DNA from: Arminella tubonensis
GTDB lineage: Bacteria; Pseudomonadota; Alphaproteobacteria; Rhizobiales; Rhizobiaceae
Assembly: GCF_003240585.1 (NCBI RefSeq)
Contig: NZ_PCDP01000076.1
Location: 124,001-188,000, forward strand
Reading direction: 5' to 3'
Length of the DNA stretch: 64,000 nt
Positions 56,205 through 64,000 of the stretch are shown one piece after another. The notes under the pieces are model-generated. The model worked only from the letters and a program-made list of their open reading frames with translations, did not search any database and was not told where the DNA came from. The position numbers and the translations under genes were made by a program. Numbering within the stretch: position 1 is the stretch's first letter; every line of letters starts with the position of its first letter.

Positions 56205-56454
56205 CAAAAGGTTGACATTAGGTCTCATGTTCACGAGAAGCTGGCGCCGGACTTTTTTTGGCCTTGGCATCCCAATCGCACTAGCAATGTTACTTCCTAT
56301 CTCGGTTGTTGCGTTAGGCGAACTTCCAATCCCCGCGCTCATTTTCCTTCTTTTCGTCGTGATGATTTTGACCGCTTTCGGGACTGCGGTCTACTTTTTT
56401 CAGAAAGGCATTAGTTCTATTTTCCGCGAAGTAGTGTGCATTCCCAGGGAGTGA
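56194..56454 (+). CDS. Small membrane protein B
   Basis: 86 residues with two membrane helices (FFGLGIPIALAMLLPISVVA; IPALIFLLFVVMILTAFGTA) after a basic N-terminus. Overlaps protein A by 11 bp. Function unknown. A hairpin at 56571-56594 probably ends the transcript, setting the pair apart from the SIR2 gene. Confidence 0.6.
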   Translation: MSSNKRLTLGLMFTRSWRRTFFGLGIPIALAMLLPISVVALGELPIPALIFLLFVVMILTAFGTAVYFFQKGISSIFREVVCIPRE

Positions 56455-56570
56455 TAATAGCATTCGTGGTTGGGCTGATGGCACTGGCACGAAACCAGCT
56501 TCTGCATAAACATCTACTGTGGCCAATGCCCCCGGACATGCAACGGCTTGGAGCGGGCTTGCCATCTGAT

Positions 56571-56594
56571 GCGCCGCGCTTCATAGCGGGGCGC
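56571..56594 (+). terminator. Short GC hairpin
   Basis: GCGCCGCGCT and AGCGGGGCGC pair with one mismatch around a TCAT loop, 117 bp after the small membrane genes. No T-run. Confidence 0.35.
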
Positions 56595-56915
56595 CAGAGC
56601 CATTAAGCCCTATAACCGATCAGTATGCGCCCAGGCCGGAAGCATTTGAGGGCAGGCAACGACAGCACCAATTCATGATTTCTCTATAGCGTTTGGGTGG
56701 CTGTCGGCAGATGCGGACAGGCAGCCAACTTTATAGCGGCATGACCGGACGCTTACCGCCGATGAGCCTCGCCGCATTGTTGTACTAACTCCGGCGAGAT
56801 CGTTCAGGATCGGCCCAGTCTAAGCAGGTTTTGAATTTCCCATCGGTGACGAACAGCTGCCTTTTCGGGTTTGCCACTGAGCCGTTCCGCGGCTACGTTT
56901 CAGCGGGGGACTCAC

Positions 56916-58544
56916 ATGTCTAAATATCTGCAATTCTTTCCGAAACCGTTGCTCGACGATCTCGCCAATGGCCGTTGGTTGCCCGTGATTGGAGCGGGGA
57001 TGTCCTTGAACGCGACGCTTCCCGCCGGGAAGTCGATGCCGCTATGGGGCGAGCTTGGTAAATCATTTGAGCGTGATCTCGCGAAGTTTTCAGCGACCGG
57101 ACCAGTGGACGCTATGTCCGCCTATGAGCATGAATTCGGGCGGGCTCGTCTCATAGAACGGCTATCTGAAATCCTGCACATTCAGCATGCTCAGCCAGGT
57201 GACGCACACCGAGCATTCTGCTCGATCAAATTCGACATGGTCTGCACAACTAATTTCGATTTCCTGCTGGAGCGCCAGTACGAATCCATCCCGCGTTTCC
57301 TGAACCCAGTGGTGGACGAAGAACAGCTTTCATTGAATGTTGCGGCCGACGGAACGGTGCTACTGAAGCTCCACGGAGATCTTCGTCACCCATCTCGCCT
57401 TGTCGTAACTGAAGGAGACTACGACGGCTTTCTGACCAACTACCCTCTGATTGCAACATATTTGGCAAATCTTTTAATCACCAAGACCGCCGTGTTGATT
57501 GGATACAGCCTGGATGACCCCGATTTTCGTCAGATCTGGCACGTCGTCTCGCAGCGGCTTGGGAAAACTCGACGCCAAGCCTATGCCATCGCTGTAGGAG
57601 CGCAGGCGGCGGACGTTTCACGCTACGCTCGTCGCGGAGTAACTTTGATCAACCTGCCGCGCGGCAAGAAAAGGTACGGAGACGTTCTTGCCGCCGCTTT
57701 TGATGAGCTTTCAGCCTATTGGCGCAACCGCGTCCTGGAAGTAAGCACCGTGACTGAAGAGGCACCTCTGCGTGAATTAAAACTACCGAAGGAAGCAAGT
57801 TCGCGCCTAGTGTTTTTTTCGCTCCCGCTACATCGGCTACCTGTATATCGCGAGCAGGTATTTCCACCGGTTGAGGCTTTGGGCATCGTCCCTATTACTG
57901 CCGATGACGTTATCTCACCCGGTGACTCCATCACTGCGAAGATAGACGCTTTGATGGATCGGGCTATCGCGATCGTGGTGGAGGTTGGCAGCGTTTGGAC
58001 AGAAGCCGAACTTCGTATGGCCATTAGCCGAGCAAGTGAGGATGTTTCAGGAGGCTCTCGTACTCCACTTGTGATCGTCATCGGCAACGCCCCAACCCCA
58101 ATTACTTCGCTTTCAGCGAGGAATCCCAACACTATCTACGTCGATTCCGTCACGGAGAGCGATCAGGGTCTTCAACAGCTGTTGGACGCTTTGCGTGGAG
58201 TGAAACCTTCCGAAGCCGCGCTTGAACTCGAGCCTGCGCGTCTCCTGGCGACCGGCGAAAATCAAGCCGCCGTTATATCGGCTATGAGCGTCCTTGAAAC
58301 TTCATTGCGACGACTTCTCGATAAGCCGGAATGGAGCCGCGTCCGCCGTCCCATGTCGATGCAACAGCTCATCGAAGCGGCCGCGGGGCAAGGCCTACTT
58401 CTTACGAAAAACTATCCGGTCAGGGATTGGATCAAAATTCGGAATGACGCTGTTCACACGAGTGCCCCGGTCAACCGCGAAGTTGCGCGAACAATTGTCG
58501 AGGGAGTTGTCGATCTCATCTCCCAGCCGGGATTGAAGTTGTAA
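56916..58544 (+). CDS. SIR2 NADase with TIR/NDT-like middle and HEPN-like C-terminus
   Basis: 542 residues from ATG 56916 (G-run 6 bases upstream). The SIR2 domain (about 20-265) has GAGMS (26-30), TTNFDFLLE with Asn113 and Asp115, catalytic His153 in LKLHGD and LIGYSLDDPDF. These are the residues of defence SIR2 proteins that consume NAD+. The middle (about 300-420) looks like a TIR/nucleoside-deoxyribosyltransferase fold (RAIAIVVEVGSVWTEAELRM). The C-terminus carries RNDAVH (Arg509-His514), the Rx4H motif of HEPN ribonucleases. A three-part effector like this differs from ThsA, which ends in SLOG. Confidence 0.87.
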   Translation: MSKYLQFFPKPLLDDLANGRWLPVIGAGMSLNATLPAGKSMPLWGELGKSFERDLAKFSATGPVDAMSAYEHEFGRARLIERLSEILHIQHAQPGDAHRAFCSIKFDMVCTTNFDFLLERQYESIPRFLNPVVDEEQLSLNVAADGTVLLKLHGDLRHPSRLVVTEGDYDGFLTNYPLIATYLANLLITKTAVLIGYSLDDPDFRQIWHVVSQRLGKTRRQAYAIAVGAQAADVSRYARRGVTLINLPRGKKRYGDVLAAAFDELSAYWRNRVLEVSTVTEEAPLRELKLPKEASSRLVFFSLPLHRLPVYREQVFPPVEALGIVPITADDVISPGDSITAKIDALMDRAIAIVVEVGSVWTEAELRMAISRASEDVSGGSRTPLVIVIGNAPTPITSLSARNPNTIYVDSVTESDQGLQQLLDALRGVKPSEAALELEPARLLATGENQAAVISAMSVLETSLRRLLDKPEWSRVRRPMSMQQLIEAAAGQGLLLTKNYPVRDWIKIRNDAVHTSAPVNREVARTIVEGVVDLISQPGLKL

Positions 58545-58609
58545 TAGCTGGTGGCTGTCTCAAATCTAACGTCTATTCCGCGTTTGCTCACACCTAGAAG
58601 GGAACCGGG

Positions 58610-59512
58610 CTAAGCCGTTTGAGGTTTTCCGTCACTCAACCACGATTGAATAATGTCGACGGTGTCGCGGGCTATTATTTCAGCACGATCATCGCGGGCT
58701 ACCGCGTTGAGCCTAGCGACGACTGAAACGGGAATGTGATTCCTAAATCCTGCTGCCATCGTGAGGGCATTACCATAGCTATCCATCTGTCTGCCCCGGG
58801 GAACCTCGGATGCTTTGTCGAGCAACTGGAGCGAGATGGCGAGATCTCGCGTCGCGCCACCGTATGCCGCCAGCGGGATCATCGCCTTACCCTTGTCCAG
58901 CGCAAGTAAGGCCTCCTCGATGATGCCTGGCATACTGCCGTGATATTGGTCGCCCTCAGTATCGAGAAGCCCCATCTTTCCTCCGATGGGGACGCAGGCG
59001 TCAACGAACTCAGCTAGAACCCGGCGGGCGGAGCTCGTCGCAAGAACAATGTCCAGATCACCTAAGCTTGCAACCCAAGATGTAAGATCACGATCATCTT
59101 GAAGTTCGACTGCAGTGTCTCCTTCGCCCATGACGACCTCTTCATCGCCAAGCCTAACAGGGAAAAGTTTGTCATTGGCACATACGTAAGTGTTGCAGGT
59201 TCCCCGCCGCTCCCTCAGGGCGTCGGCAAGTACGTCGTAGGTCATGCTGGCAACGCTGGGATGGCTTATAATGTGAACAAATGGCACATTGCCTAGATCG
59301 GCATAGCCTCTTGCTAAATGCCGAAAGATTTTGAATGCAAATCCTTCGGGCCGAAGATCACCGCCGTATACGATGATAGCGCCCGCACGTACAAGCGCCA
59401 TGCATACCGCTAGCAGAGCGCGGTCAAATTCGCGCGGCGGTATCCCAAGCTTTAGATGGTCCGGCGGAACTGATAAGGAGATCTGTACGCGGACGTTTTC
59501 TAGCGCATTCAT
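58610..59512 (-). CDS. Stand-alone SLOG domain protein
   Basis: 300 residues. The SLOG fold is seen in VQISLSVPPDHLKLGI, IIVYGGDLRPEGFAFKIFRH (Gly-rich loop with the GGD signature), VDACVPIGGKMGLLD and MIPLAAYGGATRDLA. Such domains bind nucleotide-derived signals, for example ADP-ribose variants in Thoeris, or process nucleosides. It starts within the stop of the upstream TIR gene (ATGA, 4-bp overlap) and is the second gene of a two-gene unit. It could be the receptor, antidote or hydrolase for the product of its TIR partner. Confidence 0.85.
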   Translation of the reverse strand: MNALENVRVQISLSVPPDHLKLGIPPREFDRALLAVCMALVRAGAIIVYGGDLRPEGFAFKIFRHLARGYADLGNVPFVHIISHPSVASMTYDVLADALRERRGTCNTYVCANDKLFPVRLGDEEVVMGEGDTAVELQDDRDLTSWVASLGDLDIVLATSSARRVLAEFVDACVPIGGKMGLLDTEGDQYHGSMPGIIEEALLALDKGKAMIPLAAYGGATRDLAISLQLLDKASEVPRGRQMDSYGNALTMAAGFRNHIPVSVVARLNAVARDDRAEIIARDTVDIIQSWLSDGKPQTA

Positions 59513-60711
59513 GATATCTCGCTCAGCGTTTGAAGCATGACGGTTCCATCTGCCATTCGCTTAAGTGCCTTGTTTATTAGCTCGGCCTCTAACCTAGCAA
59601 GCGGCGGATCAGGATATATCACGCGCGTCGGCTGAATGGCACAATCGATGATATCGAAAAGCTCTGGAGGGCGCGGGAGCACCATAACATCGTCGCCGGT
59701 AACGCCCAAGCGGCTTGACACCTCGAGATTGAAGAGGTCACACCGGAGGCCCTCGGAGAGGCATTCGACAAGTAGGGGCTCGATCCAAGCTGTTTCTCCG
59801 GCGACGGGATTGATCCTCACTTTCGGAACGTTTGCGCCATAGGGATAAGTCCTGCTGACACGAACACGTCCAACATCCGCAAGGACGATTGGACGTCTCG
59901 CTCGCTTTGCCTCAGTCAATTCAAACACACACCAAGGCCTGCTGTCGTAAGCGTCAGAGACGATTGCAAGAAGCGTTCCTGAGTCAATGGCATCCTTGAA
60001 TGCATTCGCGAAGTTGTCGCCAGGTGATAGTTCCTTTGCATCATAAAACGTCTCTAGGGGAACGTCGTTATTCCTACTGTTAACGTAGTCGACAATCGAA
60101 CTGGCAGTATCGTCGCCGTCAATCTTTGCGTGGCTGACAAAAAGAGGCTCATCCTTCCTTGTTTTGAACACTCGTTTCAAGTGATCCCTGATTTTGAAAA
60201 CCGCGTGAAGCAACAGGTGAGTCCCAAGTCCTTCTGGGCTTATGGAATTTTTCCAACTGTCCCGCCGGGAGTACTGCTTGTCGCGACCCAGGTCTGGGCT
60301 GAGAGGCGATGCACCCGCCGGATCTCCGAACGCCATATACAGATCTACGGACCCGCGCTCCGCTATCTGTTTGTGGATACCTTCGACATAGGATTCCCAA
60401 TGCTTCTTTACGTCAGACGCCGCCATCACATCATCGTAAAGGAGGATCACGGCATTATAGCGGGCGCGTGAGAAGTCGATGGCGAGTGGAAGGACCGAAC
60501 CGTCAATCCATGGTTCACACCAAAATCTGACAGGCACTCGATGGGCGACACCGTCTCTTTCCATCCCAATTCCGTCAAAGTGGCGAGATATTCTTTCTGC
60601 ATAGTCAGCGGATCGTGGGGCTACCGTTGCTGTCGGTGAGGCGCTCGATTTTTTCGGCTTTTGTCCTAGACGGCGCTTTGCCCAGACGACATGAATCCTT
60701 AGTGCATCCAT
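59509..60711 (-). CDS. TIR domain protein, partner of SLOG gene
   Basis: About 400 residues from ATG 60711 (a GTG at 60756 is also in frame; no strong ribosome site for either). The N-terminal 160 residues form an alpha/beta domain with WCEPWIDGSVLPLAIDF, ARYNAVILLYDDVM and a later GLGTHLLLHAVF, itself TIR-like or Rossmann-like. The classical TIR follows (about 190-310): PLFVSHAKIDGDDTASSIVD, ETFYDAKELSPGDNF and SRPWCVFELTEAKRA with the likely catalytic Glu. The C-terminus is helical. Operon with SLOG, which reads like the fused gene at 44982-46037 cut in two. Confidence 0.87.
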   Translation of the reverse strand: MDALRIHVVWAKRRLGQKPKKSSASPTATVAPRSADYAERISRHFDGIGMERDGVAHRVPVRFWCEPWIDGSVLPLAIDFSRARYNAVILLYDDVMAASDVKKHWESYVEGIHKQIAERGSVDLYMAFGDPAGASPLSPDLGRDKQYSRRDSWKNSISPEGLGTHLLLHAVFKIRDHLKRVFKTRKDEPLFVSHAKIDGDDTASSIVDYVNSRNNDVPLETFYDAKELSPGDNFANAFKDAIDSGTLLAIVSDAYDSRPWCVFELTEAKRARRPIVLADVGRVRVSRTYPYGANVPKVRINPVAGETAWIEPLLVECLSEGLRCDLFNLEVSSRLGVTGDDVMVLPRPPELFDIIDCAIQPTRVIYPDPPLARLEAELINKALKRMADGTVMLQTLSEIS

Positions 60712-60990
60712 AGATTTACAGCCGTCACGGCTCCCCCATATAGGCCACAGACACACGCTTAGCTCTGCGCGAGAGTTGTATACCGAACCAGCCAGTGCGT
60801 CTAAAGTTTTCGTCTGTTGTCACAACGATGACCAGGCTTTGACATCTGAATTCTAGGGGAGACTCATAGGCATCGTGAGTGCCCCGAAGTCTGGAACGCG
60901 CGGCGATTATTTGCCACCGCTAGAGGAGGGCGACGTCCCGTTGTAACTTGATTGGTCCTACTCTAGATTGTCTCGAGAAGGGGCCGCACA

Positions 60991-63288
60991 ATGGACGACA
61001 GCACCAAAAGTGACAAGCAGCTTGTCGCCGCGCGGACCAGTCGGCGGGGATTAAACTGGAGCACTATTTTTGGGTACGATTTCTTTATTTCCTATCGGAG
61101 AAGCGATGCTACGGGATACGCGTCCGCTCTCGCATCAGAACTGAAGAAGGCGGACTTTCGATGCTTTCTTGATGATGAATCCGCTGTCGCTGGCGACATT
61201 TTGAAAGAGCGGCTGCTCGCTGCTTTACGCCGAAGCAGAAAGTTGATCGTCATCGCGAGCCCTGAACTGGCCAAATCGACCTGGGTACCGGTGGAAGTCG
61301 AAGCCTTCTTGGGCACGGGCCGCGATATTATCTCTATCAACATTCAAAACGGCCTCGACATCGCGGCCGCATCCAATTCCGGCTATGCTCCTCTCCTGAG
61401 CAGACTATGGATAGACGAGCTTCCTGCGAAAGGACCAAAAGATCTCCCATCCGACCATGTCATCGGGAATTTAATAAAAAACTTTGCGGATCGCCGTGCT
61501 AACCGAACACTGAGAATGGTTCTTGGGTTTATTGGCGCTTTAATTCTAGCCTTGGCGGCATTCTCTTATTGGCAACGCGCCATAGCCATAGATCGACTAG
61601 TGACGGTTCAAAGCCAAGCGATTGCCGCTGACGCTAGAAGACAGGTTATCACGGAACCCTATGCGGCTTTGGCAACAAGTGTCCGCGCGTTCGACATTCA
61701 GCCCTCTCTGGAAGCTCAAGCGGCACTCCTTGAAGCTCTTTCGAGAGTGCGTCGCGTGAAGCGATATTTACCATGCCCAGACGGACAAAAGGCAAACGGC
61801 GTTGCGTTTTCCCCTGATGGAACTCACATTGCGACAGCCTGTGCCGAAGTCGGCGGTCAAACGACGATCACGGTTCAGGAGCTTGGCGGAAAGAATTCAT
61901 TTTCAGTCTCAGTAGGTGGCGATGCGCGAGACCCAACATTCACAGACGCGACGCATCTCAAGTTAGGTCAAGATGGCAAATTCGGTCTGCTTGATATCAA
62001 CAGTCAAGTCGTCACCCCGACCGCTCCCTTGCCGTCAGCGCAGGGACCTACGCAGCAAGAGTTACAAGACATGCTGCCCACCGACTGTTTGGGAGCCTAT
62101 CCGAACGCAAAACGTTATTCTGAAATAGCGATATCGCCTCGGGGATATGTAGCCTATGCAACCGATATGAACGAGATCATAATCAAGCAGGATGGGGTGA
62201 ACGACTGCCAAGTTCTTAGCGCTCACACTCACAACATTCTCGCAATGGCATGGAGTCCGGACGCGAGCTATTTCGCATCGGCAGGCGCAATCGAAGATGG
62301 AGACAGCCGTCATGGAACCATTCTCTGGGACCTCAGCTCATCTGGGTCCTTAGCAACAGTTCTGGCTGCAGGCCGAACGGAGCTATCCCCCGATCTAACT
62401 CAAATAGCCTTAACTCAAGATGGGAAAACATGGATCTGCGCCATGTGCGGATCTGGGGCGCTGTGGAACAATCAGGATGTACCGCTGCCGGATGATGTAA
62501 ATCCATATGCCGTTACGTCGCTAGCAATAGATTCCACTGGCTCGATTGCAATAATGGGCATTGATGACGGGAGGGTGGTGACCATCACGCGCACTGGCAA
62601 CAATTTTGCTTCGCGCACCCAGCAACTATCGAAGGTAAGAATTGAAAAACTATTTTTCTATCAAAACGGAGAGTGGGCGGCAGTTGATGGAAATGGTCAG
62701 GCTTGGCTAGCGTCCGTGGGAGGCATTCCGAAAACATCGGGGGAGCCTCAAGAAATGGCATGTTACGATCTCGCATCTGGCCCTTCGTTGATCTCGGATG
62801 TCCCGGCTGCCGGAAAACTGCACGCCTTACAAGTAACTAGCCTAGACACGAACCACCATCGGCTGTTGGCTAATGTATTGGATACAAATATCTGTGGAAG
62901 TATCAGCTACGACACCAGAACCGGCTCCGCTATAAGGACGTCCGCATCCTTTTTACCCGTTCTGATCACACCGGCGAGTCCTCGCGACGAGGTGGGGCTA
63001 ATGGAAAATCCGCTCCGCGACCCTGATGGATTACCCACGATTTTAAAGCATGCCGCTGTCGCGACGAAAGCTTCTAGGATCGTCGTATCCAGCAACGAGA
63101 ATTCCCTGGCAATATTTGATTTGACTGAGAAGCAACTTGTTGGGGCTTACGATTTGCCAGGCATCCGTTCTCTTGCGGTTTCAGACGATGGAAATACTCT
63201 TCTATCGAGTGCTGATGACGGAGTCGTGTCGCTCGATTTGAATCCAGAACACTGGAGGGCGGCCGCGATCGACATCCTCGGAAAATGA
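60991..63288 (+). CDS. TIR-transmembrane-beta-propeller protein
   Basis: 765 residues. TIR domain (about 28-160): YDFFISYRRSDATGYASAL, FRCFLDDESAVAGDIL and STWVPVEVEAFLG with Trp98 and likely catalytic Glu102. One membrane helix follows (VLGFIGALILALAAFSYW, about 178-197), then a helical linker (ADARRQVITEPYAALATSV) and a WD40-like propeller (NGVAFSPDGTHIATAC; ILAMAWSPDASYFASAG; LAVSDDGNTLLSS). The layout places the propeller on the far side of the membrane or tethers both parts inside. Stand-alone, with no adjacent partner. Similar TIR-WD40 proteins are known in bacteria, mostly uncharacterised. Confidence 0.88.
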   Translation: MDDSTKSDKQLVAARTSRRGLNWSTIFGYDFFISYRRSDATGYASALASELKKADFRCFLDDESAVAGDILKERLLAALRRSRKLIVIASPELAKSTWVPVEVEAFLGTGRDIISINIQNGLDIAAASNSGYAPLLSRLWIDELPAKGPKDLPSDHVIGNLIKNFADRRANRTLRMVLGFIGALILALAAFSYWQRAIAIDRLVTVQSQAIAADARRQVITEPYAALATSVRAFDIQPSLEAQAALLEALSRVRRVKRYLPCPDGQKANGVAFSPDGTHIATACAEVGGQTTITVQELGGKNSFSVSVGGDARDPTFTDATHLKLGQDGKFGLLDINSQVVTPTAPLPSAQGPTQQELQDMLPTDCLGAYPNAKRYSEIAISPRGYVAYATDMNEIIIKQDGVNDCQVLSAHTHNILAMAWSPDASYFASAGAIEDGDSRHGTILWDLSSSGSLATVLAAGRTELSPDLTQIALTQDGKTWICAMCGSGALWNNQDVPLPDDVNPYAVTSLAIDSTGSIAIMGIDDGRVVTITRTGNNFASRTQQLSKVRIEKLFFYQNGEWAAVDGNGQAWLASVGGIPKTSGEPQEMACYDLASGPSLISDVPAAGKLHALQVTSLDTNHHRLLANVLDTNICGSISYDTRTGSAIRTSASFLPVLITPASPRDEVGLMENPLRDPDGLPTILKHAAVATKASRIVVSSNENSLAIFDLTEKQLVGAYDLPGIRSLAVSDDGNTLLSSADDGVVSLDLNPEHWRAAAIDILGK

Positions 63289-63652
63289 CCATAGCGGAGC
63301 CGACTTCAACCTGATCAAATATTTCGTAGTTCGGCGCCATGGGGCGAATATACGGAAGCAGCGCATTCAGAATGCAATGGAATGGAATGATTGGTTTTTG
63401 GCTACTGGCGTACTTCAACTCAGGACGTGTGGCCATTGACGAAGGGCCTCAATTGCGCAGTGGGTTGACCCGGCCCCAGCAACTGGCGGCACGGATTCCT
63501 TAGGGAAAAGAATGCGACCTACTTCCCTCGGCTCCTGTTTCTGCGGCGTCGCTATCCGGCCCAATCGCGATGCGGTGGTTGCTCTCGTGGCGGTTGCTGC
63601 GCTTCGTGTTCTCGCAGCAATCGCGTCAAAATTGCACGCCGCGGTCAAGGCA
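63289..63652. other. Intergenic region / doubtful minus frame
   Basis: A 90-codon minus-strand frame (63415-63687) overlaps the end of the last gene. It is Ala/Thr/Arg-rich without a motif, so I do not call it. Confidence 0.35.
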
Positions 63653-64000
63653 TTAAATTCGGGGATTCTTGCCTGCAAGCTCGGCAAAAGTAGATTTCAG
63701 ATTGTGGTCACGGGTAGGCGATGTCTCCGTCTGTTGAAGAACGAAGATTGCTTCCCCAAAGATTTCCCGTCTTCTTCCTATTCTGGCATTTATGGCTCGG
63801 GCTTGTTCTTCAGATGGCGTGTTGGAGCCAGCCGTTGGAACGGACGCCTCATTCTCGATCATGTCGATAAGCAGATTGCGCATCACGCCGTTCTCTTCCT
63901 TCAAACGGTTTAGCGCCCCGCTTGGACCTGAGGACGACAACTTGCGGGCGATCGTGTCTTCGATGGTTTTTTCGACGAGCCGGGTTTTGGCGGCGAAATA
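63653..64000 (-). CDS. C-terminal part of an unidentified protein (runs off the window)
   Basis: The minus frame stays open from the window edge to the stop at 63653 (116 codons) and reads as protein throughout: TRLVEKTIEDTIARKL, NRLKEENGVMRNLLIDMIEN, REIFGEAIFVLQQTETS. The heptad-like middle suggests a coiled coil. Family unknown. The ATG at 63940 is probably internal, as coding-like sequence continues upstream. Confidence 0.5.
   Translation of the reverse strand, partial: YFAAKTRLVEKTIEDTIARKLSSSGPSGALNRLKEENGVMRNLLIDMIENEASVPTAGSNTPSEEQARAINARIGRRREIFGEAIFVLQQTETSPTRDHNLKSTFAELAGKNPRI

Noticed and set aside
41708..58544. Canonical Thoeris (ThsA + ThsB)
   Set aside because: The ThsB-like TIR has no adjacent SIR2-SLOG ThsA. 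The SIR2 protein 15 kb away ends in a HEPN-like region, not SLOG.
63415..63687. 90-codon minus-strand frame near the window end
   Set aside because: Biased Ala/Thr/Arg composition and overlap with a better-supported partial gene; identity not supported.
1..64000. CRISPR arrays, tRNA genes, rRNA and intact insertion sequences
   Set aside because: No regularly spaced repeats, cloverleaf-like segments or transposase/integrase motifs were recognised by eye; a tRNA or integrase search could still find short ones.

Overview
The window looks like accessory DNA from an alphaproteobacterium, most likely a rhizobial (Hyphomicrobiales/Rhizobiaceae) genome. The grounds are family-level: FixL/FixJ-type two-component genes, an AttH-type lipocalin with its ABC transporter, an oxalate decarboxylase plus NAD-formate dehydrogenase, and Shine-Dalgarno-led genes with several GTG/TTG starts. 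I saw no rRNA, tRNA, CRISPR array or intact transposase, and no search could be run, so the taxonomy is inference.

Left third (1-31.9 kb), metabolic and regulatory. The window opens inside a histidine kinase with its FixJ-type regulator. Next comes an oxalate/formate block: a cupin protein, an FdhF/YdeP-like molybdoenzyme, oxalate decarboxylase with all metal ligands and the lid loop, a YoaK-type membrane protein, a Tat-signal alpha/beta hydrolase, a CDF metal transporter, type II NADH dehydrogenase and NAD-formate dehydrogenase. Together these can turn oxalate into formate, CO2, NADH and reduced quinone. Scattered through it are pieces of FixL-like kinases: TM plus DHp-like helices without the His, TM plus PAS without a kinase, and a DHp-only protein that keeps the His-Glu pair. 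A complete propeller-type sensor kinase and NarL-type regulator follow, then two short-chain dehydrogenases, a YfbU protein, thioredoxin 2 and an ABC/FtsX/AttH operon.

Middle (32-41.5 kb), transition into island DNA. There are gene fragments (serine hydrolase, Eco57I-type methyltransferase lacking its N-terminus, a plus-strand C-terminal stub), a striking fusion of a trypsin-like protease with an S1/P1-nuclease/phospholipase C zinc domain, a DUF2252 protein and a large membrane patatin phospholipase.

Right third (41.7-63.3 kb), a dense nucleotide-signalling/defence island. Seven proteins carry eight TIR or TIR-like domains. The cluster starts with a four-gene operon of ThsB-like TIR, Nmad2, MazG/MazG_C and a uracil-DNA-glycosylase-like protein. 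It continues with a SLOG-TIR fusion, a double-TIR protein, an HD-phosphohydrolase/phosphoribosyltransferase protein with a small partner, a divergent TIR pair, two tiny overlapping membrane proteins, a SIR2-(TIR/NDT-like)-HEPN protein, a split TIR + SLOG operon, and a TIR-TM-propeller protein. No cGAS-like nucleotidyltransferase, Pycsar cyclase or canonical ThsA is visible, so these are not simply CBASS, Pycsar or classical Thoeris. The best candidates for undescribed systems are the TIR-Nmad2-MazG-UDG operon, the protease-zinc hydrolase fusion and the HD-PRTase pair.
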